Of a DNA stretch of 64,000 nt, positions 48,452-56,295 are shown piece after piece. The DNA comes from Streptomyces sp. SA15. GTDB taxonomy: Bacteria; Actinomycetota; Actinomycetes; Streptomycetales; Streptomycetaceae. The position numbers and the translations under genes are program-made. Location: NCBI RefSeq assembly GCF_002291145.1, contig NZ_NTGE01000197.1, forward strand, positions 186,001 through 250,000, read 5' to 3'. Numbering within the stretch: position 1 is the stretch's first letter; each line of letters begins with the position of its first letter. The notes under the pieces are model-generated. The model was not told where the DNA came from. It ran no database searches and saw only the letters and a list, made by a program, of their open reading frames with translations.

Positions 48452-49660
48452 ATGGGCAGTGGTGGCTGGAGCAGGCGCCGGTTCGTCGGCGCCCTCGCGG
48501 GAACGGCCGCCACGGCCGCCCTGCCCGCGTGCGGTGACGCGCCGTCGGAGACGGAACCGCCGGCGTCCGAGCCCGGCCCGAGTGCCCCGCGAGCCACGAC
48601 GAGCGCCCCGCGCGGCACCGGCAAGACCTCCGGCCCCCGCCCGCTCTACCTCGGCACCTACACCTCGGTCGAGGGCGGCGGCACGGGCATCGGTTTCGCC
48701 ACGTACGACGCCGAAAGCGGCCGTATCACGGGCGGCGGAACCCTCACCGGCGTCGCCAACCCGTCGTACCTCGCGCTGCGACCGGACGGCCGCACGCTGT
48801 ACGCGGTGAACGAGCAGGATGACGGTGCGGTGACCGCCGTCCGGCTGTCCGACCGCGAGGTCCTCGGGAGCCGGAGCACCGGAGGCGGGGGGCCCTGCCA
48901 TCTGTCCGTGCATCCCGGCGGGCGCTGGCTGCTCAGCGCCAACTACACCTCCGGCAGCGTGGCCGTGCACCCGATCGAGGCCTCGGGCGCGCTCGGCGAG
49001 CGCACCGACCTGGTCAAGCACTCCAGCCCGCCGCCCGGTCCCGGCCAGGACGGCCCGCACGCCCACCAGTTCATCACCAGCCCCGACGGCGGCCATGTCC
49101 TCGCCGTCGATCTGGGCACGGACACCGTGTACACCTACCGCCTGGACGAGAAGACCGGCAGGCTCACCGAGGTCGCGCAGGCCCACACCCGGCCGGGCGC
49201 CGGGCCGCGTCATCTCACTTTTCATCCCGGGGGCCGGCACGCGTATCTGGCCAACGAGGTCGACAACACGGTCGCGGTCTGCGGCTACGACCCCGGCACC
49301 GGCCGCCTCAGCGTCGGTGAGGCCCAGTCCACGGGAACGGGGTCGGGCACCAGCTACCCGGCGCAGATCCTGGTGACCTCGAACGGCGCGTACGCGTATC
49401 TCGCCAACCGGGGCCACAACAGCCTCACGCGCTACGCGGTGGAGGCGGACGGCGCCCGGCTCAGGCTGCTGGACACGGTGCCGGTGGCCGGTGACTTCCC
49501 GCGCCAGATCGCCTTCTCGCCGGACGGATCGCTGCTGTTCGCCGCGAACCAGAAGTCCTCCACCGCGAGCGTGTTCCACGTGAACACGCGCAGCGGTGAG
49601 CTGCGGCTCGCAGGCGAGCCGTTCGCCTCACCCGTCGCCGTCTGTGCGCTGCCGCTGTAG
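48452..49660 (+). CDS. secreted lactonase-family beta-propeller protein (Pgl/YkgB type)
   Basis: 402 residues from ATG 48452 (a GTG two codons earlier is an alternative). Tat signal SRRRFVGALAGTAATAALPACG ends in a lipobox-like LPAC, suggesting a Tat-exported lipoprotein. The seven-bladed propeller has LYLGTYTSVEGGGTGIGFATYD, SYLALRPDGRTLYAVNEQD, PHAHQFITSPDGGHVLAVDLGTDTVYTY and PAQILVTSNGAYAYLANRGHNSL. The family includes 6-phosphogluconolactonases; export makes a different, extracellular substrate likely here. It overlaps the convergent DUF2470 remnant by 33 bases. Confidence 0.92.
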   Translation: MGSGGWSRRRFVGALAGTAATAALPACGDAPSETEPPASEPGPSAPRATTSAPRGTGKTSGPRPLYLGTYTSVEGGGTGIGFATYDAESGRITGGGTLTGVANPSYLALRPDGRTLYAVNEQDDGAVTAVRLSDREVLGSRSTGGGGPCHLSVHPGGRWLLSANYTSGSVAVHPIEASGALGERTDLVKHSSPPPGPGQDGPHAHQFITSPDGGHVLAVDLGTDTVYTYRLDEKTGRLTEVAQAHTRPGAGPRHLTFHPGGRHAYLANEVDNTVAVCGYDPGTGRLSVGEAQSTGTGSGTSYPAQILVTSNGAYAYLANRGHNSLTRYAVEADGARLRLLDTVPVAGDFPRQIAFSPDGSLLFAANQKSSTASVFHVNTRSGELRLAGEPFASPVAVCALPL

Positions 49661-50253
49661 GGCCCGCGGACAGGACGCGGCGCCGGCCTGGGTGAGCAGG
49701 ACGTGCATGCGCTCCGTGAGCTGGGCCATGTCGTCGGCGGGCGTGTGGAACGCCAGGCGTACGTCTCCGTGGGCGCGGGCGCGTTCGATGCGCAGCGTCA
49801 GTCCGTGCCGGTCGACGGCGAGTGGCTGGACGCGGACCGCGCCGTGTCGGGCGCGGCGGCGGAAAACTCGTCGAGGTCGACGACGACCGCACCGGACGGC
49901 GGGCGCAGCACCACGCGTGTGGCGCGGAACGCCAGGTGGCCGTCCTCGTGGACGAACCATCCGGCCATCCAGAGCCGGGCCCGGATCCGGCTGCGCACGG
50001 GGACGGGCGCCACGTCGGCGAACTCCAGGACGGCGGACGGCTCGCCGCGGGGTGCGCAGATCGCGGCCGCGAGCAGAGTGCTGTCCTCCGGCACGTGCAG
50101 GAGCACCCGGCCGTCCTCGGCCACGGTGTGCGCGCCGACGAACTCCTCGCGGCCGCCCTCCGCGGTCACCGCGCAGGACCACGCGGCGGCGAGCACCGAC
50201 CGGGCCCGCTCCGCCGCGGAAGGCACGGCCGTCCAGCTTTGGCTGTCACCCAT
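49628..50253 (-). pseudogene. DUF2470 (HugZ-like) protein, frameshifted by internal deletion
   Basis: Start ATG 50253 is perfect (GGAGG six bases upstream). The N-terminal part reads SQSWTAVPSAAERARSVLAAAWSCAVTAEGG through VVVDLDEFSAAAPDTA. The C-terminal part continues in another frame as AVRVQPLAVDRHGLTLRIERARAHGDVRLAFHTPADD. The ~35 residues normally between them (LLxHLAxxHAEEV region) are missing, so an out-of-frame deletion near 49850-49870 is the simplest reading. DUF2470 domains occur in heme-utilisation proteins, which fits the iron box upstream. Confidence 0.82.
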
Positions 50254-50264
50254 CCCAAACCTCC

Positions 50265-50283
50265 TTAGGTAAGCCTTGCCTAA
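50265..50283. promoter_or_regulatory. iron box (DmdR/IdeR-type operator)
   Basis: TTAGGTAAGCCTTGCCTAA matches the consensus TTAGGTTAGGCTAACCTAA at 15 of 19 positions and keeps the outer TTAGGT/CCTAA ends. It overlaps the region just before the ribosome site of the DUF2470 gene. It would repress that gene under iron-replete conditions. Confidence 0.8.
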
Positions 50284-50338
50284 CCTATCGGAGATCGGAG
50301 ATGAAACCAACCATGAGGTGACCATGAACCGGTGAATG

Positions 50339-50947
50339 TCAGGAGGAGATGACACCCAGCAGCGCCCGTGCGCACAGGTCGCGCACCTGCTCCCGCGAGA
50401 GGTCCGAACCCCGCAGCCACTCCAGGGAGACCGCGGTCATGAAGCCCAGCCACCCGCGGACGGCCAACTTGAGGTCGGCCCGCGCCTGGGACACCGCCCC
50501 GAACTCGGGGTCGGCGGCCAGCGCCTCGAGGATCTGCCTCTCCTGTGCGGCGAGCGCCCGCTGATAGACCTTGCGCACGGCCTGGTCACCCGCCGCGTCG
50601 GCCCGATGGAAGGCCCGGTAGCCGTGCGCGTGGGCCTGGATGTACTCCAGATACGCGTCGAGGCCGGCGGCGAGCTGCTTGCGCACCGGAACTCCGGGCA
50701 CGACCTGACTCATGCTCAGCATCCGCTCGCTCTCGCGCTCGACGACCGCGGCGAAGAAGTCCCGCTTGGTCGGGAAGTAGTGGTAGAGCAGCCCGCGCGA
50801 GACCCCGGCGATCTCGGCGACCTGCTCGATCCACACGTCGTCGTACGGACCCTCCGAGAACAGCCGCGCCCCCACTGTCAGCAGCTGCTCACGGCGCTCC
50901 TCGGTGCTGAGCCGGCGGCGTGTGCGCCCGCCCTGGTTCGCGGCCAT
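50339..50947 (-). CDS. TetR-family regulator
   Basis: 202 residues. HTH segment EERREQLLTVGARLFSEGPYDDVWIEQVAEIAGVSRGLLYHYFPTKRDFFAAVV with recognition helix ending GLLYHYF. The ligand domain (ADLKLAVRGWLGFMTAVSLEWLRGSDLSREQVRDLCARALLGVI) is of the type found near fatty-acid P450s and lipid genes. It is divergent from the CYP102-like P450 with 119 bases between, including TTGACGTCGGTTCAA (50961-50975), a plausible operator. Confidence 0.92.
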   Translation of the reverse strand: MAANQGGRTRRRLSTEERREQLLTVGARLFSEGPYDDVWIEQVAEIAGVSRGLLYHYFPTKRDFFAAVVERESERMLSMSQVVPGVPVRKQLAAGLDAYLEYIQAHAHGYRAFHRADAAGDQAVRKVYQRALAAQERQILEALAADPEFGAVSQARADLKLAVRGWLGFMTAVSLEWLRGSDLSREQVRDLCARALLGVISS

Positions 50948-50960
50948 GCCCGCACTTTAC

Positions 50961-50975
50961 TTGACGTCGGTTCAA
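50961..50975. promoter_or_regulatory. candidate TetR operator TTGA-N7-TCAA
   Basis: TTGACGTCGGTTCAA lies 14 bases upstream of the TetR start and 91 before the P450. Arms are four bases; a second imperfect site (TTGAATCCACGTACAA) follows nearer the P450. The call rests mainly on position. Confidence 0.35.
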
Positions 50976-51066
50976 CAGCGGGATCAGACTGAAGCCGCTC
51001 TATTGAATCCACGTACAACACGCTTCAGCACCCTCAACATGCCGCTGCTGCAAGGGAGATCGCGTC

Positions 51067-52578
51067 ATGGCGGAGACGTCGACAGGGACCGGGCTGCCCA
51101 GGGGGTTCCGTGGCGCCGAGCAGGGCTGGCCGGAGTTGCGCCGCATTCCGCGTCCGCCGGGCCGGCTCCCCCTGCTCGGCGACGTGCTCGGCGCCAGTCG
51201 GCGTACGCCGTTGCAGGACACCCTCCGGTACGCCCGGCGGCTGGGGCCGATATTCCGACGCAAGGCCTTCGGCAGGGAGTTCGTGTTCGTGTGGGGCGCC
51301 GATCTGGTGTCCGACCTGGCGGACGAGTCGCGCTTCGCCAAGCATGTGGGCCTCGGGGTCGCCAATCTTCGGCCGGTCGCCGGGGACGGGCTGTTCACGG
51401 CGTACAACCACGAGCCCAACTGGCAGCTGGCGCACGACGTGCTGGCCCCGGGTTTCAGCCGGGAGGCGATGGAGTGCTACCACGCGATGATGCTGGCGGT
51501 GGCCGGGCGGCTCACCGACCACTGGGACGGCGAGCTGGCGGCGGGCCGGGCGGTGGACGTGCCCGGTGACATGACCAAGCTGACGCTGGAGACGATCGCG
51601 CGGACCGGATTCGGCCACGACTTCGGTTCCTTCGAGCGCACCCGGCCGCATCCCTTCGTGAGCGCGATGGTGGGCACGCTCACCTATGCGCAGCGGCTGA
51701 ACACGTTGCCGTTCCCGCGGCTGCTGCGTGGTGCCGCCCGCCGCAACGCGGCCGACATCGCGTACCTCAACCGCACCGTCGACGACCTGGTCCGCGCCCG
51801 GCGTACGGCGAGCGGGGACGGGGACCTGCTGGACCGGATGCTGGACACGGCCCATCCGGAAACCGGGGAGCGGCTGTCGGCGCGGAACGTCCGCCGGCAG
51901 GTCATCACCTTCCTGGTGGCGGGCCACGAGACCACCTCGGGCGCCCTGTCCTTCGCACTGCACTACCTCGCCCGCCATCCCGACGTCGCCGCCCGCGCCC
52001 GCGCCGAGGTGGAGCGCGTCTGGGGCGGAGCGGCCGTGCCCGGCTACGACCAGGTGGCCAAGCTGCGGTACGTCCGCCGGGTGCTGGACGAGTCGCTGCG
52101 GCTGTGGCCGACCGCGCCCGCCTTCGCCCGGGAGGCCCGGCAGGACACGGTGCTGGCCGGGACGCACCCGATGCGACGGGGCGCGTGGACGCTGGTGCTC
52201 ACGCCGATGCTGCACCGCGACCCCTCGGTCTGGGGTGCCGACGCCGAACGGTTCGACCCGGACCGCTTCGAGGCGCGGGCCGTACGGTCCCGTCCCCCGC
52301 ACACCTTCAAGCCGTTCGGGACCGGGGCGCGGGCGTGCATCGGGCGCCAGTTCGCGCTGCACGAGGCCACGCTGGTGCTCGGCCTGCTGCTGCGCCGCTA
52401 CGAGCTGCGGCCCGAACCCGCCTACCGGCTGCGGGTGACCGAGCGGCTCACGCTGATGCCGGAGGGGCTGCGGCTGCGCCTGGAGCGACGGGCGGCCACC
52501 GGCACGGTCCCGCCCGCTCAGGACCCCGACGAGTCCGCGTCAGAGCCGCGCTGTCCAGTGCGCGGGGCGGGTGACTGA
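51067..52578 (+). CDS. CYP102-like cytochrome P450 without reductase domain
   Basis: 503 residues. I-helix VAGHETTSGALSFALHYLARHP, K-helix ESLRLWPTAPAF (ExxR intact) and heme loop FKPFGTGARACIGRQFALHEATLVLG closely follow the heme domain of P450 BM3 (CYP102A1). The C-terminal reductase domain is missing. Streptomyces CYP102B enzymes are also stand-alone. Fatty-acid (sub-terminal) hydroxylation is the known activity of the family. It has a ribosome site GGGAGAT and is divergent from a TetR. Its stop overlaps the convergent pentapeptide gene by 39 bases. Redox partner is not adjacent. Confidence 0.92.
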   Translation: MAETSTGTGLPRGFRGAEQGWPELRRIPRPPGRLPLLGDVLGASRRTPLQDTLRYARRLGPIFRRKAFGREFVFVWGADLVSDLADESRFAKHVGLGVANLRPVAGDGLFTAYNHEPNWQLAHDVLAPGFSREAMECYHAMMLAVAGRLTDHWDGELAAGRAVDVPGDMTKLTLETIARTGFGHDFGSFERTRPHPFVSAMVGTLTYAQRLNTLPFPRLLRGAARRNAADIAYLNRTVDDLVRARRTASGDGDLLDRMLDTAHPETGERLSARNVRRQVITFLVAGHETTSGALSFALHYLARHPDVAARARAEVERVWGGAAVPGYDQVAKLRYVRRVLDESLRLWPTAPAFAREARQDTVLAGTHPMRRGAWTLVLTPMLHRDPSVWGADAERFDPDRFEARAVRSRPPHTFKPFGTGARACIGRQFALHEATLVLGLLLRRYELRPEPAYRLRVTERLTLMPEGLRLRLERRAATGTVPPAQDPDESASEPRCPVRGAGD

Positions 52579-53370
52579 CTGCGGCAGGCGGGTGCCCGCG
52601 CTGCCCCTGGCCGCGTTCAGCTGGGGCTGGGTGAGGAAGAGCGCGCCGGTCAGGTCCGCGTCCGTGAGGTCGGCGTCGCGCAGATCGGCGCCGATCAGGT
52701 CCGCGCCGCGCAGATCGGCGCCGGTGAGGTCGGCGGCGATCAGGTAGGCGCCGCGGAGGCTGGCGCCCCGCAGGTCGGCGCCCTTGAGGCGGGCACCGAT
52801 CAGGTCCGCGCCCCGGCGGTTCTTCTTCTTGCCGCGTATGCCGGCTCGGGCCAGCTCGCTGGTCTTCAGCAGGAGCACGTTGACCTCCTGCCGGTGGGCG
52901 GGCACGTCCAACGCGCCGAGTTCCTCGGGGGTTCCGCGGGTGAGCGTCTCGGTCCGCTCCAGAGCCCGGCGCAGGTCGGCGTGGAGGGGACGGGCCGCCG
53001 GCAGGGTGAGCGCCTCGGTGAGGTAGCAGAGCAGTTCGTGGAGCTGCCGCACGACCGGGAAGACGTCGACCATGCGCCGCGCGTCCTCGCGCGAGCCCGA
53101 GCGCCAGTCCCGGCCGCCGAAGGTGACCTGCGAGACCTTCTGCCCGGCGCCGAAGCAGTCGTAGACCGTGCAGCCGGTGAAGCCCTTCTGCCGCAGTTTC
53201 GCGTGGATGCCGCACCGGTGGTCGCCCTGGAGGTTCGGGCAGGGCTTTCCGGCCTGCTTGTCGATGGCGAAATCCGCGGAGGCGGCGAAGGGCAGGGCGA
53301 CACAGCACAGCCCGAAGCACTGCTCGCAGTCGCCGCGCAGGTCGGGCCGGTTCGCTGTCTGATCTCGCAT
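52540..53370 (-). CDS. Cys-rich protein with C-terminal pentapeptide repeats
   Basis: 276 residues. The N-terminal ~60 residues contain many Cys (RGDCEQCFGLCCVALPFAA, KPCPNLQGDHRCGIH, FTGCTVYDCFGAG), as in a YkgJ-like metal or iron-sulfur binding domain. From ~175 the A(D/N)LxG pentapeptide repeat runs for about ten units (GADLIGARLKGADLRGASLRGAYLIAADLTGADLRGADL). Pentapeptide helices mimic DNA in gyrase-protecting proteins, but most have no known role. Start ATG 53370 has no ribosome site. Confidence 0.9.
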   Translation of the reverse strand: MRDQTANRPDLRGDCEQCFGLCCVALPFAASADFAIDKQAGKPCPNLQGDHRCGIHAKLRQKGFTGCTVYDCFGAGQKVSQVTFGGRDWRSGSREDARRMVDVFPVVRQLHELLCYLTEALTLPAARPLHADLRRALERTETLTRGTPEELGALDVPAHRQEVNVLLLKTSELARAGIRGKKKNRRGADLIGARLKGADLRGASLRGAYLIAADLTGADLRGADLIGADLRDADLTDADLTGALFLTQPQLNAARGSAGTRLPQSVTRPAHWTARL

Positions 53371-53513
53371 GGCGTTCAGCATACGGAACGAAAACTCACC
53401 GCTGAATTTCCGGCCTTGTGGGGGTCCCCTCATCCAACGGAAAACAAGCTCGGCTACTACAGAGATACGAGCCGACGAAGGCAGGAGCCCCACCCGGACC
53501 GAGGAGAGACGTC

Positions 53514-53714
53514 ATGTGCAGCCACCAGCCCGCGTGCCCGACCGCCGACAGCCCCGACCACCACGCCGCCGTGATCGTGTCGGCCCACCCCGAACAGGGC
53601 TGGAGCCTGCTGTGCAACGGCACCATCGTCTTCGACGACACCGGTGAGCTCCTGCCGGACGGGCGGGTCGTGAGCCCGCACCGCACGCCGGGCACGCTGG
53701 CCGTGGCCGCCTGA
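53514..53714 (+). CDS. DUF5999 family small protein
   Basis: 66 residues, start ATG 53514 after GAGGAGAG. It reads MCSHQPACPTADSPDHHAAVIVSAHPEQGWSLLCNGTIVFDDTGELLPDGRVVSPHR. The CxHxxxCP start and the HPEQGWSLLCNG block define this Streptomyces family of unknown function. The Cys/His pattern suggests metal binding. It sits alone between convergent and divergent neighbours. Confidence 0.9.
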   Translation: MCSHQPACPTADSPDHHAAVIVSAHPEQGWSLLCNGTIVFDDTGELLPDGRVVSPHRTPGTLAVAA

Positions 53715-53715
53715 C

Positions 53716-54609
53716 TCATCCGAGGGCGTCCGGCAGTTCCAGGCCGGCCAGGCGCTCGGGGTCGGCCAGGATGTGCATCGCGACGATCCGGCCGTCGGCG
53801 ACGGTGACGCCCATGACCGACTGCAGCCGCCCGTCGGGGGCGTTGACGAATCCGAGCGCGCCGTTGACGAGCGCCACCCGCGCCGTCGGGGCGAACTGCC
53901 GGAACAGCATGGCCTGTTCGGCGACGCCCTTGGCACCGCGCACCACCTTCGACGCGGCCGCACCGCCGACCAGGGCCCCGGAGTCGACGCGCAGCACGAC
54001 GTCGGGGTGGAGGACGGCGACCAGCGCCTCGAAGTCCCCCGCGTGACTGGCGGCCAGGAACGCGTCGACGACCTCGCGCTGCCGGCCGAGGTCCGGGTCG
54101 GCCGAGGGAGTGGCCCCCTGCACCCGGCGCCGGGCACGGCTGGCCAGTTGGCGGGTCGCCGCCGAACTGCGGTCCACGATCGGCGCGATGTCGTCGAACG
54201 GCACCGTGAACATGTCGTGCAGGACGAACGCGAGCCGCTCGGCGGGCTCCAGCGTCTCCAGGACGATCATGAGGGCGAGCCCCACCGAGTCGGCCTGGAG
54301 GACCTCCTGTTCCGGGTCGGTCCGCGTCAGGGGCCGGATCAGGGGGTCGGGGACGAAGGTGTCGTCCAGGGGGTCCTCACGGCGTGCGGTGCGCGAGCGC
54401 AGCATGTCGAGGCAGACCCGGCCGACCACGGTGGTCAGCCAGCCGCCGAGATTCCTGATGTCCCCCGCGTCGGTACGGCTCAGCTTCAGCCAGGTCTCCT
54501 GGACGGCGTCCTCGGCCTCGGCCAGAGAGCCCAGCATGCGGTAGGCCACCGCCCGCAGATGCCCGCGGTGCTCTTCGAAGCGCTCCGCCAGCAGCTCGCT
54601 GTCACTCAT
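53716..54609 (-). CDS. sigJ: ECF41-family sigma factor (SigJ-like) with SnoaL C-domain
   Basis: 297 residues from ATG 54609 (GGGGAG seven bases upstream; an ATG at 54633 overlaps the LmbE stop as an alternative). Region 2 is HLRAVAYRMLGSLAEAEDAVQETWLKLSRTD, region 4 ETLEPAERLAFVLHDMFTVPFDDIAPIVDRSSAATRQLASRARRRV. The C-terminal SnoaL-like domain (EVVDAFLAASHAGDFEALVAVLHPDVVLRVD) modulates activity in ECF41. It lacks an anti-sigma partner, as is usual. It is downstream of a LmbE deacetylase and is an intact paralogue of the broken gene at 4963-6036. Confidence 0.93.
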   Translation of the reverse strand: MSDSELLAERFEEHRGHLRAVAYRMLGSLAEAEDAVQETWLKLSRTDAGDIRNLGGWLTTVVGRVCLDMLRSRTARREDPLDDTFVPDPLIRPLTRTDPEQEVLQADSVGLALMIVLETLEPAERLAFVLHDMFTVPFDDIAPIVDRSSAATRQLASRARRRVQGATPSADPDLGRQREVVDAFLAASHAGDFEALVAVLHPDVVLRVDSGALVGGAAASKVVRGAKGVAEQAMLFRQFAPTARVALVNGALGFVNAPDGRLQSVMGVTVADGRIVAMHILADPERLAGLELPDALG

Positions 54610-54629
54610 CGTCGGCTCCCCCTCCGTCG

Positions 54630-55373
54630 TCATCTGCCGAACAGCTCGAACGCCACCGCGGGCCTGCCTCCGAACCGCTCCCCCGTCGCTTCGGCGTGGC
54701 CCGTCAGGAATTCCCGCACGTACGTCTCCGGATCCTCGCTCGTCAACGCCTCGATGTACGTGCGGTGTTGGAGCAGCGAGCGCACCGCCCGCTCCAGTCC
54801 CGGTGTGGCGTCCACGGCGTGCGTGGGCGTGCTGGAGCCGGCGACGGCGACCCAGCGGACGCCGTTCCAGGGCTGAAGGCCCTGCTCGACGAGTTCCGGG
54901 AAGATCCAGCGGTTGCCCGCGTCGCCGGCCGCGTCCAGGGTGGCGCGGCCGACGGCGACGTGGTCGGGGGTGTTCCAGGCGACGCCGCCCCAGGTGTCCC
55001 GGTGGTTGAGGGTGATCACCAGTTCGGGCCGGTGCCGGCGGATCGCGGCGGCGATGTCCCGGCGCAGGGCGGTGCCGTACTCGATGACGCCGTCCTTGTG
55101 GTCGAGGAACTCCACCGCCGACACGCCCACCACGGCCGCGCTCGCCCGCTGCTCCCGCTCCCGCAGCGGGCCGCACTCGGCGGGCTCCAGAGTGTCGATG
55201 CCCGCCTCGCCACGGCTCGCGAGGACGTAGGCGACCTCGCGGCCGGCGTCGGTCCAGGCGGCGATCGCGGCGGAGCAGCCGTACTCGAGGTCGTCCGGGT
55301 GCGCCACGACCGCGAGGGCGCGCTGCCAGTCGTCGGGCATGGGCTGGAGCTGAGTGATCGTCGGCTCGGTCAT
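54630..55373 (-). CDS. PIG-L/LmbE-family deacetylase
   Basis: 247 residues. The zinc motif is AVVAHPDDLEYGCSAAIAAW (AHPDD), with LASRGEAGID, FLDHKDGVIEYG, the catalytic-site LVITLNHRDTWGGVAWNTPDHVAVGRATLDAA and a late His. These enzymes deacetylate GlcNAc moieties in mycothiol, bacillithiol or antibiotic pathways. There is no mycothiol biosynthesis context here, so the substrate is unknown. Translation is near-coupled to the sigma gene downstream. Confidence 0.93.
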   Translation of the reverse strand: MTEPTITQLQPMPDDWQRALAVVAHPDDLEYGCSAAIAAWTDAGREVAYVLASRGEAGIDTLEPAECGPLREREQRASAAVVGVSAVEFLDHKDGVIEYGTALRRDIAAAIRRHRPELVITLNHRDTWGGVAWNTPDHVAVGRATLDAAGDAGNRWIFPELVEQGLQPWNGVRWVAVAGSSTPTHAVDATPGLERAVRSLLQHRTYIEALTSEDPETYVREFLTGHAEATGERFGGRPAVAFELFGR

Positions 55374-55414
55374 GTTCCGCAGACTAGCCCGCGCCTACGA
55401 CATCCACGGTGGGA

Positions 55415-56170
55415 TCACACCTCGTCCCGTGTCAGTGCCAGCAGTCGGTCCAGGACGGGGGGCCCGCCCGCGCGTACGCCGTCGTGCTCGAACTCGTCGG
55501 TGGCCCAGGTGCGCAGGCCGCGGATCGCGCGGGCCGTCTCCAGGGAGTGGGCGGTGTCGACGTACATGTCGTCGTGGTAGACGGCGGCCGCGACCGGCAC
55601 CTCGTTCTCGGCGAGCCGGGCGGGGTCGTACAGGAGCGTCCAGCCCCTGTTCTCGGCCAGTTCCTTCGCGGTCTCGGGCAGCGGGCGCAGGGCCGGGTCG
55701 TTGTCGAACATCCACGGGTGCACGGACTCACCCGTGAACAGCAGCGGTCCGTCGCCCGTGAGCGTCTTGGCCGCGTCGAACTGCGGGAACTCGGCACGCA
55801 CCCGCTCCGCGGCCCAGTCGGTGGGCCCAGGGTCCTGCCCGTAGCAGGCCTCGTGGACGAGCGCGTACAGCGGGTGGCCCGCGAACGACAGGAGCCCCTG
55901 GACCTCCTCCTGGAAGGCGTCGGAGAGGGCGGGGCCCTGCGGGGTGCGGACGAAGGCGTCCTCCAGGAGGTAGTGGAGGCGGTGGCTGCCGTCACTCTTG
56001 CCGAGGACGATGCCGAGCGACTGGAAGGCCTCGACGGTGAGCCGGTAGCCGTTCGGCAGGACGACCTTGTGCGCCAGCAGGTGCTCGGCGATCCGCCGGG
56101 CCCGTCCGACGTCCACGGTGAAGTGGCGGTCGGTGAGGACGACGCCGGGCTGGCGGTAGCTGACGGTCAA
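55415..56170 (-). pseudogene. proline iminopeptidase-like alpha/beta hydrolase with large internal deletion
   Basis: The start is close to a TTG at 56170 and reads VSYRQPGVVLTDRHFTV (the true N-terminus of the family), then jumps at ~56118 to DVGRARRIAEHLLAHKVVLPNGYRLTVEAFQSLGIVLG and runs to the normal end (YVDTAHSLETARAIRGLRTWATDEFEHDGVRAGGPPVLDRLLALTRDE). Relatives are ~430 residues; about 145-150 residues including the nucleophile GxSxGG are missing. The reading frame is preserved, so a protein may be made, but it cannot be an active S33 peptidase. The start lacks a ribosome site. Confidence 0.85.
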
Positions 56171-56295
56171 CGGGGCTCGGTGCGGACGGACTGCTGGCGG
56201 CGTCCCAGTTCCGCACATGTCCGGCCGGCTGCCACCTCCAGGGATCATGAACGACTGCTGAATGCCGGCTCAGTAGGCCGCCGTCGTACGGCGGC

